From Apoderus coryli (Eukaryota > Arthropoda > Insecta > Coleoptera > Attelabidae), in contig OU452201.1 in NCBI GenBank assembly GCA_911728435.2, positions 9,114,001-9,178,000 on the forward strand: DNA of 64,000 nt, written 5' to 3'. Shown here piece by piece: positions 12,183 through 25,000 of this stretch. A program made the translations under genes and the position numbers. Each line of letters starts with the position of its first letter. The stretch's first letter is position 1. The notes under the pieces are model-generated. The model was not told the DNA's origin. It was given only the letters and a program-made list of their open reading frames with translations, and did no database searches.

Positions 12183-12443
12183 GGTAACGAATTAGTTTTC
12201 ATTCATGACAATGCCCGTCCACATACCGCCAGAATAATGGCCCAATATTTAGAAGAGGTTGGAATCAACGTTATGCGCTGGCCTGCTCGTAGTCCTGACC
12301 TTAATCCAATCGAACATGTATGGGACATGTTAGTTAGACGAATCAGAAAACGCCGAGGACAGTTATTCACTATTCACCAACTCCGAAATGCTCTAGAAGA
12401 AGAATGGGGTAATATTCCACAAGAGGATATATCCAAAACCTAA
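12183..12443 (+). pseudogene. Tc1-family (DD34E) transposase C-terminal fragment
   Basis: The frame reads GNELVFIHDNARPHTARIMA, then [18 protein letters not shown] and RRIRKRRGQ, ending at a TAA after EDISKT. The second catalytic Asp (HDNARPH) and the Glu (NPIEHVWD) are both present with 34 residues between them, which is the DD34E spacing of Tc1 elements. The HTH region and the first Asp are missing, and the C-terminus ends early. A frame-disrupted remainder (FDVYLL) may follow. Inactive relic. Confidence 0.85.
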
Positions 12444-12516
12444 TTAGAGGAATGATTCGACGTTTATTAGCTGTTATATGATCCTGCGGCAATGTCTAAA
12501 TAGCGTTCAGGAATAA

Positions 12517-13566
12517 TGTGTCGCAAACAGGCTTGCATTGAATCCATCTAAATGTAAATGTGTTAGTTATACCCGGAAGAATATATTTATTGAGTATCGG
12601 TATTCGATTGATCACGCTGAAATACCTCGATCTGACTCTGTTAAAGATTTGGGAATTATATTTGACTCTAAACATACATTTGTAGAGCATATTAATACCA
12701 AAGCTTCTGAAGCAAATAAAGCTTATGGATTCATATTCAGAAACTGTACAGGTTTTAAAAACATTGACTCCTTGAAAATTTTATATTTTTCCTATGTGCG
12801 TTCAAAACTGGAGTACGATCGCTAATCTGGTATCCGTATTACAGAGTACATGAATATACGATTGAGAGAATCCAGAGACGATTTTTGAAATTACTTATGT
12901 TCAAAGTGGATGGACAGTATCCTTCAAGGGGATTAGACTATCAATTAATGCTTAACAGATTTCATTTACAAAGTTTGTGCTGACTTATTATCCAGATTAA
13001 ATTTTAATGTTTCCCGAGTATTTTTCAGGAGTAGTAGAGTGTTTTTCACTGAACGAGCCAGAACTAATATTTTATTGAGATCTCCCATTCATGTTTTCTG
13101 TAATAATTTTAATATCATTTGTTCTGGATGTGATATATTTGCTGATGGGCTTCGGGAACTTATGCAATATGCGGAGTCCTGTTTGTCATGAGTGTACTCG
13201 TCTTTGTTTTTTGTTTTATTTTGTTTTTGTTTTTTTTTTTGGGAAATATGTGTACATTGAATTTTGCTAGTATAGTTGAATTGTCTACATTACTTGGCGT
13301 TCGTTTATTTTGTTACTACTGTTAATTATATTATCATGTGTTCAGATCGGGTATTTTACGTGGGGCTATTATATATAAATAAATATATATTTTTTTTATG
13401 ATGTGCATTATTACTGTTACTTTTTCTATTTGATTGTATATATTTGATTCATTTTGTGGATATTATTTCAGTGGTGTTGTTTATATTTATATCATTATTG
13501 TTTGTATTGCTCTGTAAAGGGAATATTTTTTCTGTTGGTCAATAAAGCTATTATTATTATTATTAT
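12517..13566 (+). mobile_element. 3' half of a Jockey-superfamily LINE, same family as 46.2 kb
   Basis: Begins inside the RT at NRLALNPSKCKCVSYTRKN and continues DSVKDLGIIFDSKHTFVEHI and AYGFIFRNCTGF to SKLEYDR. After a frameshift near 12,825 it continues IQRRFLKLLMFKVDGQYPSR and ERARTNILLRSPIHVFC. The 3' UTR ends with GCTCTGTAAA, then AATAAAGCT(ATT)n at 13,547-13,566. The same tail and nearly the same protein occur in the element at 46,250-47,557, so both belong to one family. Palm and YADD are missing here. Confidence 0.85.
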
Positions 13567-15058
13567 AAGAGGTAGAGGAGGTAACACGAGGTACTAACTT
13601 TTAAAACTTTTACTTTTTTCAAAAATTCATATCTCTTAAACCGATAACGATACAGAGAAGAATAAAACAGCAACATGTTAAAAATGAATGAAACTGTGCA
13701 TTAAAGCATATCCAGTCTACAGAGTGTTACAAACTTTTTTATTTTCCTGTATATTTCAACATATATACTGTATTTTTGAAAATTGAATAAAATTAATTAA
13801 AACAATTCTCTATATTTTGTACAAAAAAGGTTAAATTCTGACTATGGAAGAAAAAGTTGTAATACTTTAAATTTGATCTAAATGTTGGTTGTCCCGAATT
13901 TAATGTCGATGAGTGTAGATATTTAATAAGCATTATGAGCAAATTAGTGCTAATAGTATGATCCTTACATATTTTTGGTACTCAACTGATAAAACCAACG
14001 AGGACGGTATGTCTATAGATTTGAATTGTTTTTGACATAAAATATTCAAAACATCATAAGCTGAAGTTAGGTCACAAAAATGTGTTAAAACTATTGCATT
14101 ATGCATTTTGAAAATAATAACCTTGAATGACGTCAAATGACGTGGCGTGAGATGAGGAAACAAGTCCATGACCTATTCCTTACTCTTTCGTGATATTATT
14201 TCGCGTGTTGTTACAAAATTCATACACATGCTATGTATGTTGTACAAAAATTATTTACGTAGTACACACCCACAAAATGTGTGTAAAAACAGCGGCCTGT
14301 ATATTGTCTAATGTCAACGGGATGTTTTAAGCTCCTATACATAAAATTTTAGCTCTATACTACCATATGCAATACACATATTATTGAATATTATATAGAG
14401 ACACTATTGGTTTCATGTTTTTTATTATTTCACCGGAAATATATGTTTTGGGTCATTTTAAATGTGAATAAGTGTTTTTTAAAAAATGTCTGTCATTCTA
14501 TCTGTCCATGTACACGATAACTAAAAAACGGCTTGACCGATTTTAACCAAATTTGGTAGATTATGGGACTCAAATCTTAAAAAAAGTTTTAATTGTTGTC
14601 CCTTTTTTGCATAACAATTTACTAAAATTCATGCAGCTATGGTTCTGTATATGCACTTCCCATTCACGGGCCTTGTAATAGTGATAATAGTGTAGATTCC
14701 CCTAGAGACCTAGCTAGTACGTCAACACGAATTCTCGCTCAAAGATCGAGGAAATTCAAGGTCATTATTCCAACTAAATAGCATCAAATCGCTCTCTTGC
14801 CAAACACTATCAATTTTAGCCTAGCTAAGAATATTATTTGGAGTTTTTCTGTTACAAAAACCTGGTGATTTTATTCAAACAAAACAATAAAGACTGTCAA
14901 AATCGAATCGAATGAAAGGAAAACTACGACAAGCGCCTAAACTTTAATCATCAATCGATGATCTTTAGTATCCTATGCCTATACCATTGAGATATAAGGA
15001 GTCGCTATAAGCATTATTTTACATTGTACACAAACGGGTGCATTGGGTGGGGCGTAAT
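13567..15058. other. intergenic with a dispersed-repeat-like motif
   Basis: No gene recognised. Around 14,518-14,575 the text GGCTTGACCGATTTTAACCA followed by AATTTGGTAGA resembles a motif often seen in dispersed insect repeats; a similar GTCCGATTTTAATAAAATTC lies near 49,299. The family was not identified. Confidence 0.3.
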
Positions 15059-16286
15059 CGTATACCAATATGGCGGATTCTCCAGAGCCGCATTAACTAT
15101 TTTTTTGACGTTTTTGCTTTTAATTTGCAGCTTGGGTTTATACTTTATTTTGAAATATTATGCAGTGTACAAAATACTTAAATATATGTAATTATTGATA
15201 TTTGATACCTAAATACAGGAATAAAAGACGTTAGTACTTTATAAATTATATATTAATACCCCTTAAACAAAACAATTTTATTTAAATGTTGCGCTATCCA
15301 CTTTATTTTTACTTAAATAATACATCCTGGTATTAACATATTTAGTCGCAATATATTTGATCAGTAAATGTATATGGTTAGCAAACACTGATTGATCAAA
15401 GCCGTGCACAACTAAATTAGGAAAAATATTACTATTTACAAATTCCTTTAAAACAAGGTTTATTATGAATCCTGCGGACAACTTTTCATTAGTAGCTACT
15501 ACACGATTTTTTATGATATTTTCGGATTGGAAGCAAACGTCTAAAACATCTTTTGAAGGAATTTGTAAATCCTTTTTTGCCTTCATTTTAATAAGAGAAT
15601 AACACTTATTAATGCATCTCGACATTCTCTGCAAATAATTTGCTTCTTTAAACTAAAAACAACAAATCCAGCAATATAAACAATAATGAATTTCGAAAAT
15701 TCAGAAAATGGTCCAGGAAGATAATCATGATCTGGATAAATTATATTTGTGTACATTTCTCGTTGGTATCCAATTAATTCGAGACACATATTCTGTCCAG
15801 ATATGTCTACGAGCAGGATCTTTAGGAAATCTAAAAACCAGAATATGTTTTAACACACATTTAGGGGTCTTTTTTGCTAGAAAGTGATGAAAAAGTAGAG
15901 AGTTTGAGAGTAGAAATCAAGTAAAAGAATTTGTAAAAAAAAATAAACTACAATGCACGTGTCAATTGTTCAGTGCAGAAAGAAGAATGCTACCAGACTC
16001 CTATAATAATGTGTTTTAATAAGTTCGCCTAAAAAAACCCTAAATACGTCCATGTACAATGTTTACAATATTTGGTACATACCTATGAAACGTTATTCCT
16101 GATATTTTCTGGTCGATTTCACTTCTACTACTGCAACTACGCACAGCACAGGACACCATTATAGTATATTGTCAAATAAACGTCCAAAAAAACACGAAAA
16201 ACTTAAGTAAACTTGTAAAATACTCGTAAATAACACTATAAACTTGAAAGCACGACAAATGATAGAGGTCGTATACCAATATGGCG
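15059..16286. repeat. 17 bp perfect direct repeats flanking the P-type element
   Basis: CGTATACCAATATGGCG occurs at 15,059-15,075 and again at 16,270-16,286 in the same orientation. All P-type coding remnants lie between the two copies. On the - strand each contains CGCCATATT, a good match to the YY1/Pho consensus, or GCCATATT. The right copy sits about 110 bp upstream of the THAP start codon. P elements are known to make 8 bp target duplications, so 17 bp is too long for a simple one. It may be subterminal sequence of the element, or an accidental larger duplication. Confidence 0.6.
15278..16159 (-). pseudogene. internally deleted P-type THAP transposase
   Basis: Exon 1 (16,159 down to 16,083) reads MVSCAVRSCSSRSEIDQKIS then GITFH, with the paired Cys of a THAP zinc finger, and ends at a GT donor (GTATGT). 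A TTTTTAG acceptor before 15,830 restores the frame across a split Arg codon: RFPKDPARRHIWTEYVSRIN, then WIPTRNVHK, the middle of a THAP domain. The frame hits TGA at 15,725-15,727. A different frame overlapping it encodes YIAGFVVFSLKKQIICRECR, and after another frameshift LIKMKAKKDLQIPSKDVLDV, the C-terminal signature of THAP9/P-element transposases. The whole GTP-binding and catalytic middle is missing. Dead, but the THAP splice junction is preserved. Confidence 0.8.
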
Positions 16287-16299
16287 TACCTGCACCCGC

Positions 16300-18439
16300 T
16301 TTTGGCCACGTTAGAGCGTCTCCCCCCACCTCAATGGCCTATACGCACCAAGAAAAAAAAATATTTGATTTTAGATTTGGATGATACTTTTTTGCAACAT
16401 CTTGTAGAATTACTAAAGTTTGTTAGCTGTGTTTGGAGTGCATATAGCCCTATACTAAATTTGGTATAAACTTAGCCTTAATTTAACCAAATACATTCTA
16501 TTTTCAAACGTTTGGGTGAGTGTAGCTCTGTGAAGGTCCTTATTTTGACCTCAAAGATATGTTTGTACCAATAATTTTGAAACACACTGTATTCAACATG
16601 GTTATTTGTTCAATATACTATAATCCAATTTTAAACGTTTTGTCAATAACGATATTAAGTTTCGTGAGCCTTGCAAAATTGTGTCAAACAGTTTCAATTT
16701 GTAATTTTTGTTGCATAATATAAAAATTATTCATAAAGGCCATTTAATAGGTAAGTTTCCTAGTAGTAAAGTAAATTATTTTATAAATTACAAGTCCATT
16801 AACTATATTATGCTACAATATACGGTATAAACCACCAACTACCCGTGCACCATAATATATTCAAATAATAGGTTACGGTTAAACCAAAAAAAAAATAAAA
16901 TAACAAAAGTGTAAGACAAATTGCCTATCCCAATTATTAACGATATTCCAGCTAGAACATACATTGACCTAAAAATATTCCTGGCTTTGAAAAATTTTAT
17001 GATTTCCCATTTGTAATCTGTAAATAATAGGCAAATTTTCGGTACATGTAAAGTGTGTTTCCAAATAAATATCAAATTCAGTGGTCTTATGTTTACAATG
17101 CGATAAAAATATTACCTAGAATCTAGACTAATTATTTATTCTCCTCATCAATTTAATAAATGCTTTGTTGATAATTAACAAATTTGTAAATCATTAACAA
17201 AACAAAAATTAGATAAATAAATAACGAAACAACATCCCAAATTACTCTACCGGAACATATTAATTTTTCACGCTTCGCTTTATTTATTTTGGTTTCTTTT
17301 CATATCTATTTCTCTAAAGCTAATATGTGTCAATTTTTAATTAATATGTCAAAAGTTTCAAAATGAAATATGGTCTTTTTTACATCAGGATCTATAGGAG
17401 GTCTTAATCATTAAGTATATAGAATAATTAAATATAACCCAAATTAAAATAACTTTAAATAGTTGTATCTAGTTTACATAAAGCAATTTGAAGTTTCGTG
17501 GATAGAGTAAGTTCCAGTGTGAAAATAGTACGCTAAATTACTAGATATTGTACTGAAATACTTTGAAATATGAATTTTTAGTATAATAATCACATTCTAT
17601 ATTCCTATCCAGTGGCCTTTCTATTTAAATCTGGCCAAGGTTGGTCTAACTAAAAAATTATTAAATTGCATTTTTGTAAAAATTACACATACAATAATAA
17701 TATGCGTTCAATTTACCAATATCCAGTGATATTGATAAATTTAACTACGAAACCTCTTGGATAACGATATCCAATCCCTACTATATAGAAGCAGTTGCAA
17801 CTGAAGGAACTCCAATCAACTACAAACTTCAAAAGAGTCATAATTTCATAAGGAGATATTTTTAGAAATTTTGACATAAGTAATTTTCGTCTTAGTTTTG
17901 ATCGTAGATTTCACCCCCAATGGATGGGGAATTTTTTTTTGGACACCCGGGACAACTTCAAAGTAGATATATTTCTAAAATTACTACAATCACGCAACAA
18001 AATGCTAAACGCACCAAACGCCGACCGGGCCAAAAGGGTGATTTATGAGAAATAAATTAATGTAAATCTGAATTATATTCATTAAGATTTATAAAGGATG
18101 CTTTATCATATATGTAAAGTAATTAAAGAACATTTTGATACATTCAACGCTAGTTTATTTGCATAACACTGATCACTTAACAAATTAAAATGCGTTTGTA
18201 ATTTCTCACAAACCCGTACAGATCTGATCATAGAATAACTTTTAAATCATCCGCAGATGGCACCTGGCATTTTTATGATCATGATTTCTGAGGCAAATTA
18301 TAAATACCTATTGAAATTATATTTATATAAATATGTTATAATGGTGTGTAAATTTTAAATTTAATTAAGTTGTTTAATTGTTAGTTGTATTGTATTCTGT
18401 TTCAAGTTGGGTTAGCTGAACAGACAATTTGGTCAATAG
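16300..18439. other. intergenic, no recognised gene
   Basis: About 2.1 kb of AT-rich DNA. I see no coding frame with recognisable motifs and no clear terminal repeats. Confidence 0.4.
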
Positions 18440-18507
18440 ACTAAATTGAACTGAAACTCGCCCAATCAAAAATAAAGGCCTTTATTATAATTATTATTAT
18501 TATTATT
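18400..18507 (+). mobile_element. LINE 3' end (UTR and ATT tail only)
   Basis: AATAAAGGCC followed by TTTATTATAA and (TTA)n closes at about 18,507. This resembles the 3' ends of the coding LINEs at 6.26, 13.56 and 47.55 kb (AATAAAG then ATT repeats). No RT coding sequence precedes it, so it would be a very short 5'-truncated copy. The 5' boundary is a guess. Confidence 0.5.
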
Positions 18508-18627
18508 TTGAAAAAGTAGTCTATTCTTAAGTGGAGTTGTGTATTTTATATGCTTAAATAAAAGTATAATCTGTTTTTAGTTAAACTGACAATCGTTTTA
18601 CCACTTCACCAAAACACTTCTTTTAAA

Positions 18628-18670
18628 TCTCGACGCGCGTTTCGCTAACAATGTTAGCATCCTCAGGAGA
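18628..18670 (-). ncRNA. hammerhead-like motif, left arm
   Basis: This is the mirror image of the motif at 18,695-18,737, because the arms of the palindrome are identical in reverse complement. Read on the - strand it has the same CTGAGGA, helix II, GAAA and GTC elements. Confidence 0.45.
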
Positions 18671-18694
18671 GAATTAAAAGTTCAGTTTTAATTC

Positions 18695-18737
18695 TCTCCT
18701 GAGGATGCTAACATTGTTAGCGAAACGCGCGTCGAGA
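18695..18737 (+). ncRNA. hammerhead-like motif, right arm (variant with extra U)
   Basis: Helix I 5' strand TCTC (18,695-18,698); CTGAGGA (18,699-18,705, a CUGANGA core); unpaired T; perfect helix II GCTAAC/GTTAGC with loop ATT; GAAA (18,722-18,725); helix III A-U and C-G closing GCGC; triplet GTC (18,731-18,733); helix I 3' strand GAGA (18,734-18,737), complementary to TCTC. It has the same arrangement as the motifs at 9,626 and 42,559, with different paired bases in helices I and II. In a transcript of the whole palindrome the long hairpin would compete with the ribozyme fold. Confidence 0.5.
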
Positions 18738-18884
18738 TTTAAAAGAAGTGTTTTGGTGAAGTGGTAAAACGATTGTCAGTTTAGTGTTCTACGCCAAAGG
18801 TTCTACTCATCGATTATGTTTTTAGTTGATTTATTTGTTCTAGCAAGCTGCAAAATTGATTTTAATTAAAGATATTTTTTATAG

Positions 18885-19075
18885 TTTGAAGCCGACACCG
18901 AAAGATGGCGTCACGAAAAGTAATCCAAGTAAACGGCATCGTGAACGACTCAATGCTGAATTGGACACATTGGCCAGTCTACTACCTTATGAACAAAATA
19001 TTTTATCCAAACTGGATCGTTTATCCATTTTACGTCTTTCCGTTAGCTACTTACGCACCAAAAGCTACTTTCAAG
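18885..19075 (+). CDS. ss: ss exon: bHLH domain
   Basis: The acceptor is TTTTTTATAG before 18,885; the first base completes a split Ser codon and is followed by [20 protein letters not shown]. The basic region has [11 protein letters not shown], as in AhR/Spineless; helix-loop-helix residues run through [15 protein letters not shown] to SYFQ. The exon ends at 19,075 with one base of a Val codon before GTGAGT. There is no Met codon between the acceptor and the basic region. An upstream exon is therefore required. Confidence 0.95.
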
Positions 19076-22000
19076 GTGAGTACAGATAAAATTCAAAATA
19101 ATGTAATAACTTTAGTCGAGCTAGAGTTTATAATCGATTTTAAAACATGTCGACTGGTATCTGGTATCGAATTTTTAAATGGTCAATTAGATAAGATATA
19201 AACAGCGTTATTTATAGGTAAATATTGAGTGTCTAATCAATATGTATATGGTATTTATCTTGGCCTTTGCCAGAATATTAATGGTAATTTCATTTTTGGT
19301 CTATAATTATGCAGACTATGTGAAGGCAAGCGCAATGCTGACTATACTACAATAAAATATTGCTGCCCCTTTGTAGATGGGTGTTTTGGTTTTAATGGGG
19401 TGGCGGCGGGAGATTCTAATTCTTCGTAGGTACATTTATATACCAAGACCAGCTGGAATAAAAGGGGTGAGTCAACTAACAGCGCCGGAAACTTTTCGTA
19501 TTCATTTATACGTCAATGGCGTTGATGCAGTAACGAACTTAGATATATTTTTTATAACACTACAAGTAGTATGAAATATTTTATATTTTTATTATGAATA
19601 TATAACTATTTTTGAGTGGCATTATTCCAGTTACCATCTAATGTATGCATTGCATTTATATAATTATATTCAAGTGGACAACCATTTATGTTTCTACTAT
19701 AAAAACACAGTTTCTGCAAATCATTACCATTCGATAAAGGGTAGCTCGTAATAGGTACATTCTTGTTAAAACAAACATTGACTGATTTTTTAAACCTATT
19801 TTTTGTACGCAATATGCGTAATAGAAACGTGCAAGGTATGTTATCCCGCCCATGAAGGAGCCTAGAGGTTTGCCATTGCCATTTATTATTCATGGAGCAC
19901 TCGTTGGGTGTTCAGCGTGCTTTTTGTGAAATCATTTCATAAAAATGCTGACTCTGTGATTCGGTACCAGGATTGTTCCGTAATAATTTCAAGATTTCCA
20001 TGAAATGGAAGAGTGCCCTCCATCCATAGGTTATGCGTAACGAACAGAGGAAAATATTGCAAGAGTAGGAGTAGCAGTGACAAAACATTCTGCAGTAAAA
20101 CATGCATCCTCACTAAACATTATTATGAACATTTTTGTATGAAGATTTATCTTTCCGATCTTACGAATTCAAGTCAATGCTTGCACGGGATACTCAACAA
20201 TTTCTTGAGTATCCCAATATTTCTATTAAATTTCCATTTGAATATTAACGACGCCACAACTGTTACGGCAAACCGCTACACACACATGGCAGAACAATGT
20301 TGATGCATGCAGTTGCCTAGACAAGGATTATTTTCAGCTAAATGTGTACGTGAAACCATTCCTGCTTTAAGATAACTTTCTGGCGCAGACTAATATACAA
20401 ACATGACTACATCCCACAAGATCTCTTCATTTATCGGTTCTGCTTCTTTTCTTGAAGGAATTCTGAATAGCAGTGAGTACATCAATAAACAGCAAACCAT
20501 ACAAGAATTAAATCATACGCGCGGCATAAGAATTTGTTCAAAGCAACGGTGCTTACTTATCGTTATTTTTAAAATTAGGAAAAGGAATAATCCAAAATAT
20601 ATAAAAAAATTAAAATAAAAGTTTTGTGAAAAAAAAATTTTTAAGTACAGTTGAGCTTAAAATGGTGTCACCGAATGGAATATCTTTTAACGTTGTTAGA
20701 CTTCGTATAGGTTTTCTGCTGCTCAACTAACTTAAATAAATACAGAATAAAAGAGTCTTACCCTAGGACTATCTCCCCCATTTATTTTTATTATATTGCA
20801 TTTTCTGCTGAATACAATCCTGTCTCCAATTTTATTTTTCCGTTTTTCCACTGAAAATTCACGCTTTTCCTTTTAACTCCGAGGTACCTAATCTTTTGAT
20901 CGCATTGCCGTTTGTTCGACCCTCTCTCCGAAAAAAAAACACATATAAAAACTATTCAAGTTTGCTTTTATGCAAATGGGTTTCCACATAAAATATATAA
21001 CTGTTGTTGAGCTTTAATTACCGAATTGGATGATAAGAAAAGCATTATTATTATAATTTTCATTTTTTGAGAAGCCAAATGACGCTTTTTAATAATTAGG
21101 TCAAAATACACCATATTCATATAAAAAAAGCACAATACTTTGTGTCCGTACATAATTAAAAGTAGAAATATATAGTGAAATTTCGAACAAAATTCGGTAC
21201 TGAATTTTGCTTAAATTAAATAAACCTCAAATCAATGCTAAGTGATTTGCTTAGTTTGACGAAACATGTTTAAGCATAGGCTGAAAAATAGATTTGTATA
21301 ATTTTTTTCGCAATTAATGTACAGTTTTCTTTTGTGAATCTATTGAGTTAACAGTTGAAGTGGTAGAATGACCTTTAACCCAACTCAGGGGCTCTATTCT
21401 CGAATGCATGAAAAACTCACATGCGACATATTCTCACATAAAAGGAAGTAACAACCGTGCAAATGTGATTTATTTGAGGTATTTGTATTTGTTAATTAAT
21501 TAGTTAATTGCTCAATAATAATTTAATTCAAACAAAAATATTATTTTGGTTTAATATTATAAAAATCGATATTGCTGTTGCGTTAGAATCTGGCAAATTT
21601 TATTTTAGATTATAATATAGATCGAAGATAATAATTTAAAAATATTTTAAAATTATTAAGAATTAATGAATATCCGAAAATTGCCTACTATAAACTCAGC
21701 CTAAGCGGCGACAAGTTTGCGAAACGTGGCAGCAGATCGACTGGCTGTTGAAAAAAATAAATATGAATTTGAAAAGGAAAAATGTGGTTTAAAATTTTTT
21801 ATTTATTTATTTATGTTATAATTATTAGATATATATTATAAAAAATGTCTTAATATATACTGTAATAATCCAACTAAATAGCAAAGAAATGATATTATAT
21901 TCTTAATTATTTTAACAAATTATAACATTCTACAACTTTAGCAGTGGCGGCTTGTCATATGAAGCAAGTGAAGCAACGCTTGATCGAACTATCATCCTTA

Positions 22001-25000
22001 TTGTACATTATTCTTGTAATACATTATTTATTTTGATGTCGCTCTTCGACAGTGCTTGTGTCCTCTGTTACACGAATAACCTATTTATCATACATGTTCT
22101 TATGCAGATGAAGCGTGTTTCAAAGCATTTTCATCTATAATTCATCAACAATCGGCATCACTGCCACTACGGCATATACCCAATATATAACGAGATACAA
22201 CCAGCTGACGGCCGGCTATCGCCCTTCCTATAAACATAGTTGCCAGCGTTTAATTGCACTAAGACCTTTACAACTACCAAAAGAATCTTGCCAAAACAGC
22301 ATAAGAAGCACGCTTCATCTCATTAAACTGTCACAAGCCGCCACTGAACTTTAGTTATTGATAACTATTACCAGCGCAGACCGACAACTAAACGTTTATA
22401 AAGAAGTTTTGGAAATTTACAACTGGCAATACGATATCTTTATCTTTTTCAATCAAAAAAACTAGTGAAAACAAAAAACTTAAACGATCTTATAAACAAA
22501 ATATTAGATTTTTGCGGTTTCTCGAATTTGTTAATGATACATCATAATATAATAGAGGGTTTTGGGATTGTACAACTCGGATATATACTGTACTAAATTT
22601 CTTTATTATTGCGATAGTGTATTGGGTTGAAACTGCAATTGTAAACTTTTTTTACACAATAAAGACAGAGAAAACATAATCGCTCCCATCATTTTGTCCG
22701 CTATTCTATGCTGTATTAAATATTAAATTACTTTGAAACGATAATATATACCAAATCTAACAATATCAAAACAAGGAATAAATTAAAGGTTTCAATAATG
22801 CACTTTAGTACCTATATACTCGTATGTATATAGCCCATAAATATAAAAATGACTACAAAAATTAAAACACCTCTCCGCTCTCTAGTTTTACTTTTGATTT
22901 GTTGAGCTAATAAATTACAATCAGATCGTTAAAAATAATATAAATTATAATGATAATAATTCCGAAACCAAATATTAGGTATAGCTTTTGCTTATATACT
23001 TAATATATCTTGCTATAGTATATAAATATTAAAACTACTTTAGTATTCAAAAATATGATATCTTCATTATGAGTTCTTCGTATGTATATATACATACATT
23101 TTCGATACAGGGTGATACATAAGAAATGTATATAATATATTACAGAAAATATTACACTAATTTATTAGTTATTTGTATTCACATGGAAATTAATTATAAA
23201 TTTACTATTATATATAAATAATTAATTAAATCATTATAAACTATGTATAATAGGTTTTAATAGATTTAATATTTATTTATGCGCATAATTAATCAATCAA
23301 AATTAACAGACAATAAAATAAGTTTATTGAAAGAAAATTAAAATTCACTTCCACAAATAATGGTAACGACTATAAATTTTTGTAGCACTACGTAAAAATA
23401 TATAAAACTTAAGGACAATTCAATATTCAACTACTATTTGTTGAATCGTAAGAAATAGAACTAAACATGTATGTAACCGGAATTTCAGTAAAGTAACATT
23501 GAAATATGACCATATTTGACAGTAATTTACAAAATACATCAACGCAAACCACCCTCCAGAATGAATTAGAACAAATGCATTTTGTGATGTCTGAAAATAG
23601 CGCATTTACTACGTTCTTATACGTAAAAATAAACCATTTACTGACATTTCAATTAACCATCTATCATTAAACATAGCTGTTACCTAAATTCGTCCAAAAA
23701 TCCAGTTGTACAACGAATAATGACATGATTGAGCAGCTCACAAAATAATGTATCAAACTATAGATTAATGTTCTATTTGCGTGTAAATGTGTGAACTTCC
23801 CTATAATATATTTCTGCATGATACATAATGTTTAAATGTTGTTTTAGCACTTGTTTCAATTCTAACTCAATAATACACACGCATAGTCGATACATATCCA
23901 ATAAAACGTATTAATAAAAATATTACAGGATAATGTTTATGCAGAAAGATGGATTTCACCCATAACTAGCACGCAAGAATGTTTTGATATAATATTTGAG
24001 TAATATTTTAATTAGGAATGGTATTTTTAAATTTTTATTTCGTAGGTTTCGTTTCCTTCTTTCCTTGCGATTGAAAGTTCAAAAACTGGCCTCTATGTCA
24101 ATTATTAGATTCCCTCTACAAGTTTCAAATATATATTGGGTTAAAACCCATTGCATATTCTTACTATATTGTTACTTTTCGTCCGGCCATCGTTTGTGAG
24201 CTTTGTTCCACCGGGCATATTGCCTGCTCACACTAGATGTCGCCAAAAACATCTTGTCAAAAACAAAAATGATCAGCGTTCTAATATATCGAGCAGTAAA
24301 TTTTCTAGGTATACTTAAATATTGAATCTTCTAATTGCAGGCAGTTATTGACATTTATTGGTGAAAACTTCGAAAACAATAAAATCAGATCCGTAACTTA
24401 TTATAGTCCGATTCAATATTTAAATTATTTTTGTTATTCCATCAAGGTATACCTACATGATACATAAATAAAAGATAATTTGCTGTCATATCGATGTATT
24501 AATATTTTTAAATAATTTATCTAACGTAGTTTGGTTTCCTTTTGTCTTTCATATTTCAAATGAACAAAATTAGTTTGAAAAAAAGTTTTTTTGCTTCACG
24601 AAACATCCAAAGTTACAAACTTATTTAAAATCTTAGTTTTAAATAAATATATATTTCGATAAACATAGTTATACAAATAATGCACCTAATTACGATTAGA
24701 GCCACCCCAAAAAAAATCAACCCTCTAAATGCACTAAAACGTCATCAGTCGTATATCCATAAATATATATGTCTGATAATATATTGAGTTCGAAATTGAG
24801 ATTATTACAAGGTAATATGTATATAGTAGACTGTCGGGTCAGTCACAGGGCCCTTGTCTATCTATATCCTATCTGTTTAAATGTGAGAGCAAAACAGCTG
24901 GTCACCATCGCGCGCCCGCCGTTCAGATATTTATTATCCAGGTGAAAAATATAATGAAATCAACGAGCTGAAACAAAAGAATAACGTTCACCCACCCTCT

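Larger units (their letters stand above)
18582..18783. repeat. perfect 98 bp palindrome (foldback) carrying two head-to-head hammerhead-like motifs
   Basis: Left arm 18,582-18,679 and right arm 18,686-18,783 are exact reverse complements over 98 bp, separated only by GTTCAG. The outer ends carry CGTTTTACCACTTCACC, shared with the repeat at 3,660-3,742. Perfect arms imply recent formation or active homogenisation, since neighbouring repeats are diverged. The palindrome ends about 100 bp before the bHLH exon of spineless. No coding potential. Confidence 0.92.

Noticed and set aside
18856..19089. Open frame starting upstream of the bHLH exon as the true start of spineless
   Set aside because: The codons before 18,885 are intron (pyrimidine tract and TATAG acceptor) and give non-conserved residues; the frame after 19,075 runs into the intron past a consensus donor.
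24745..24765. CTGATGA on the - strand as a hammerhead
   Set aside because: Followed by CGTTTTAGTGC with no hairpin or GAAA.
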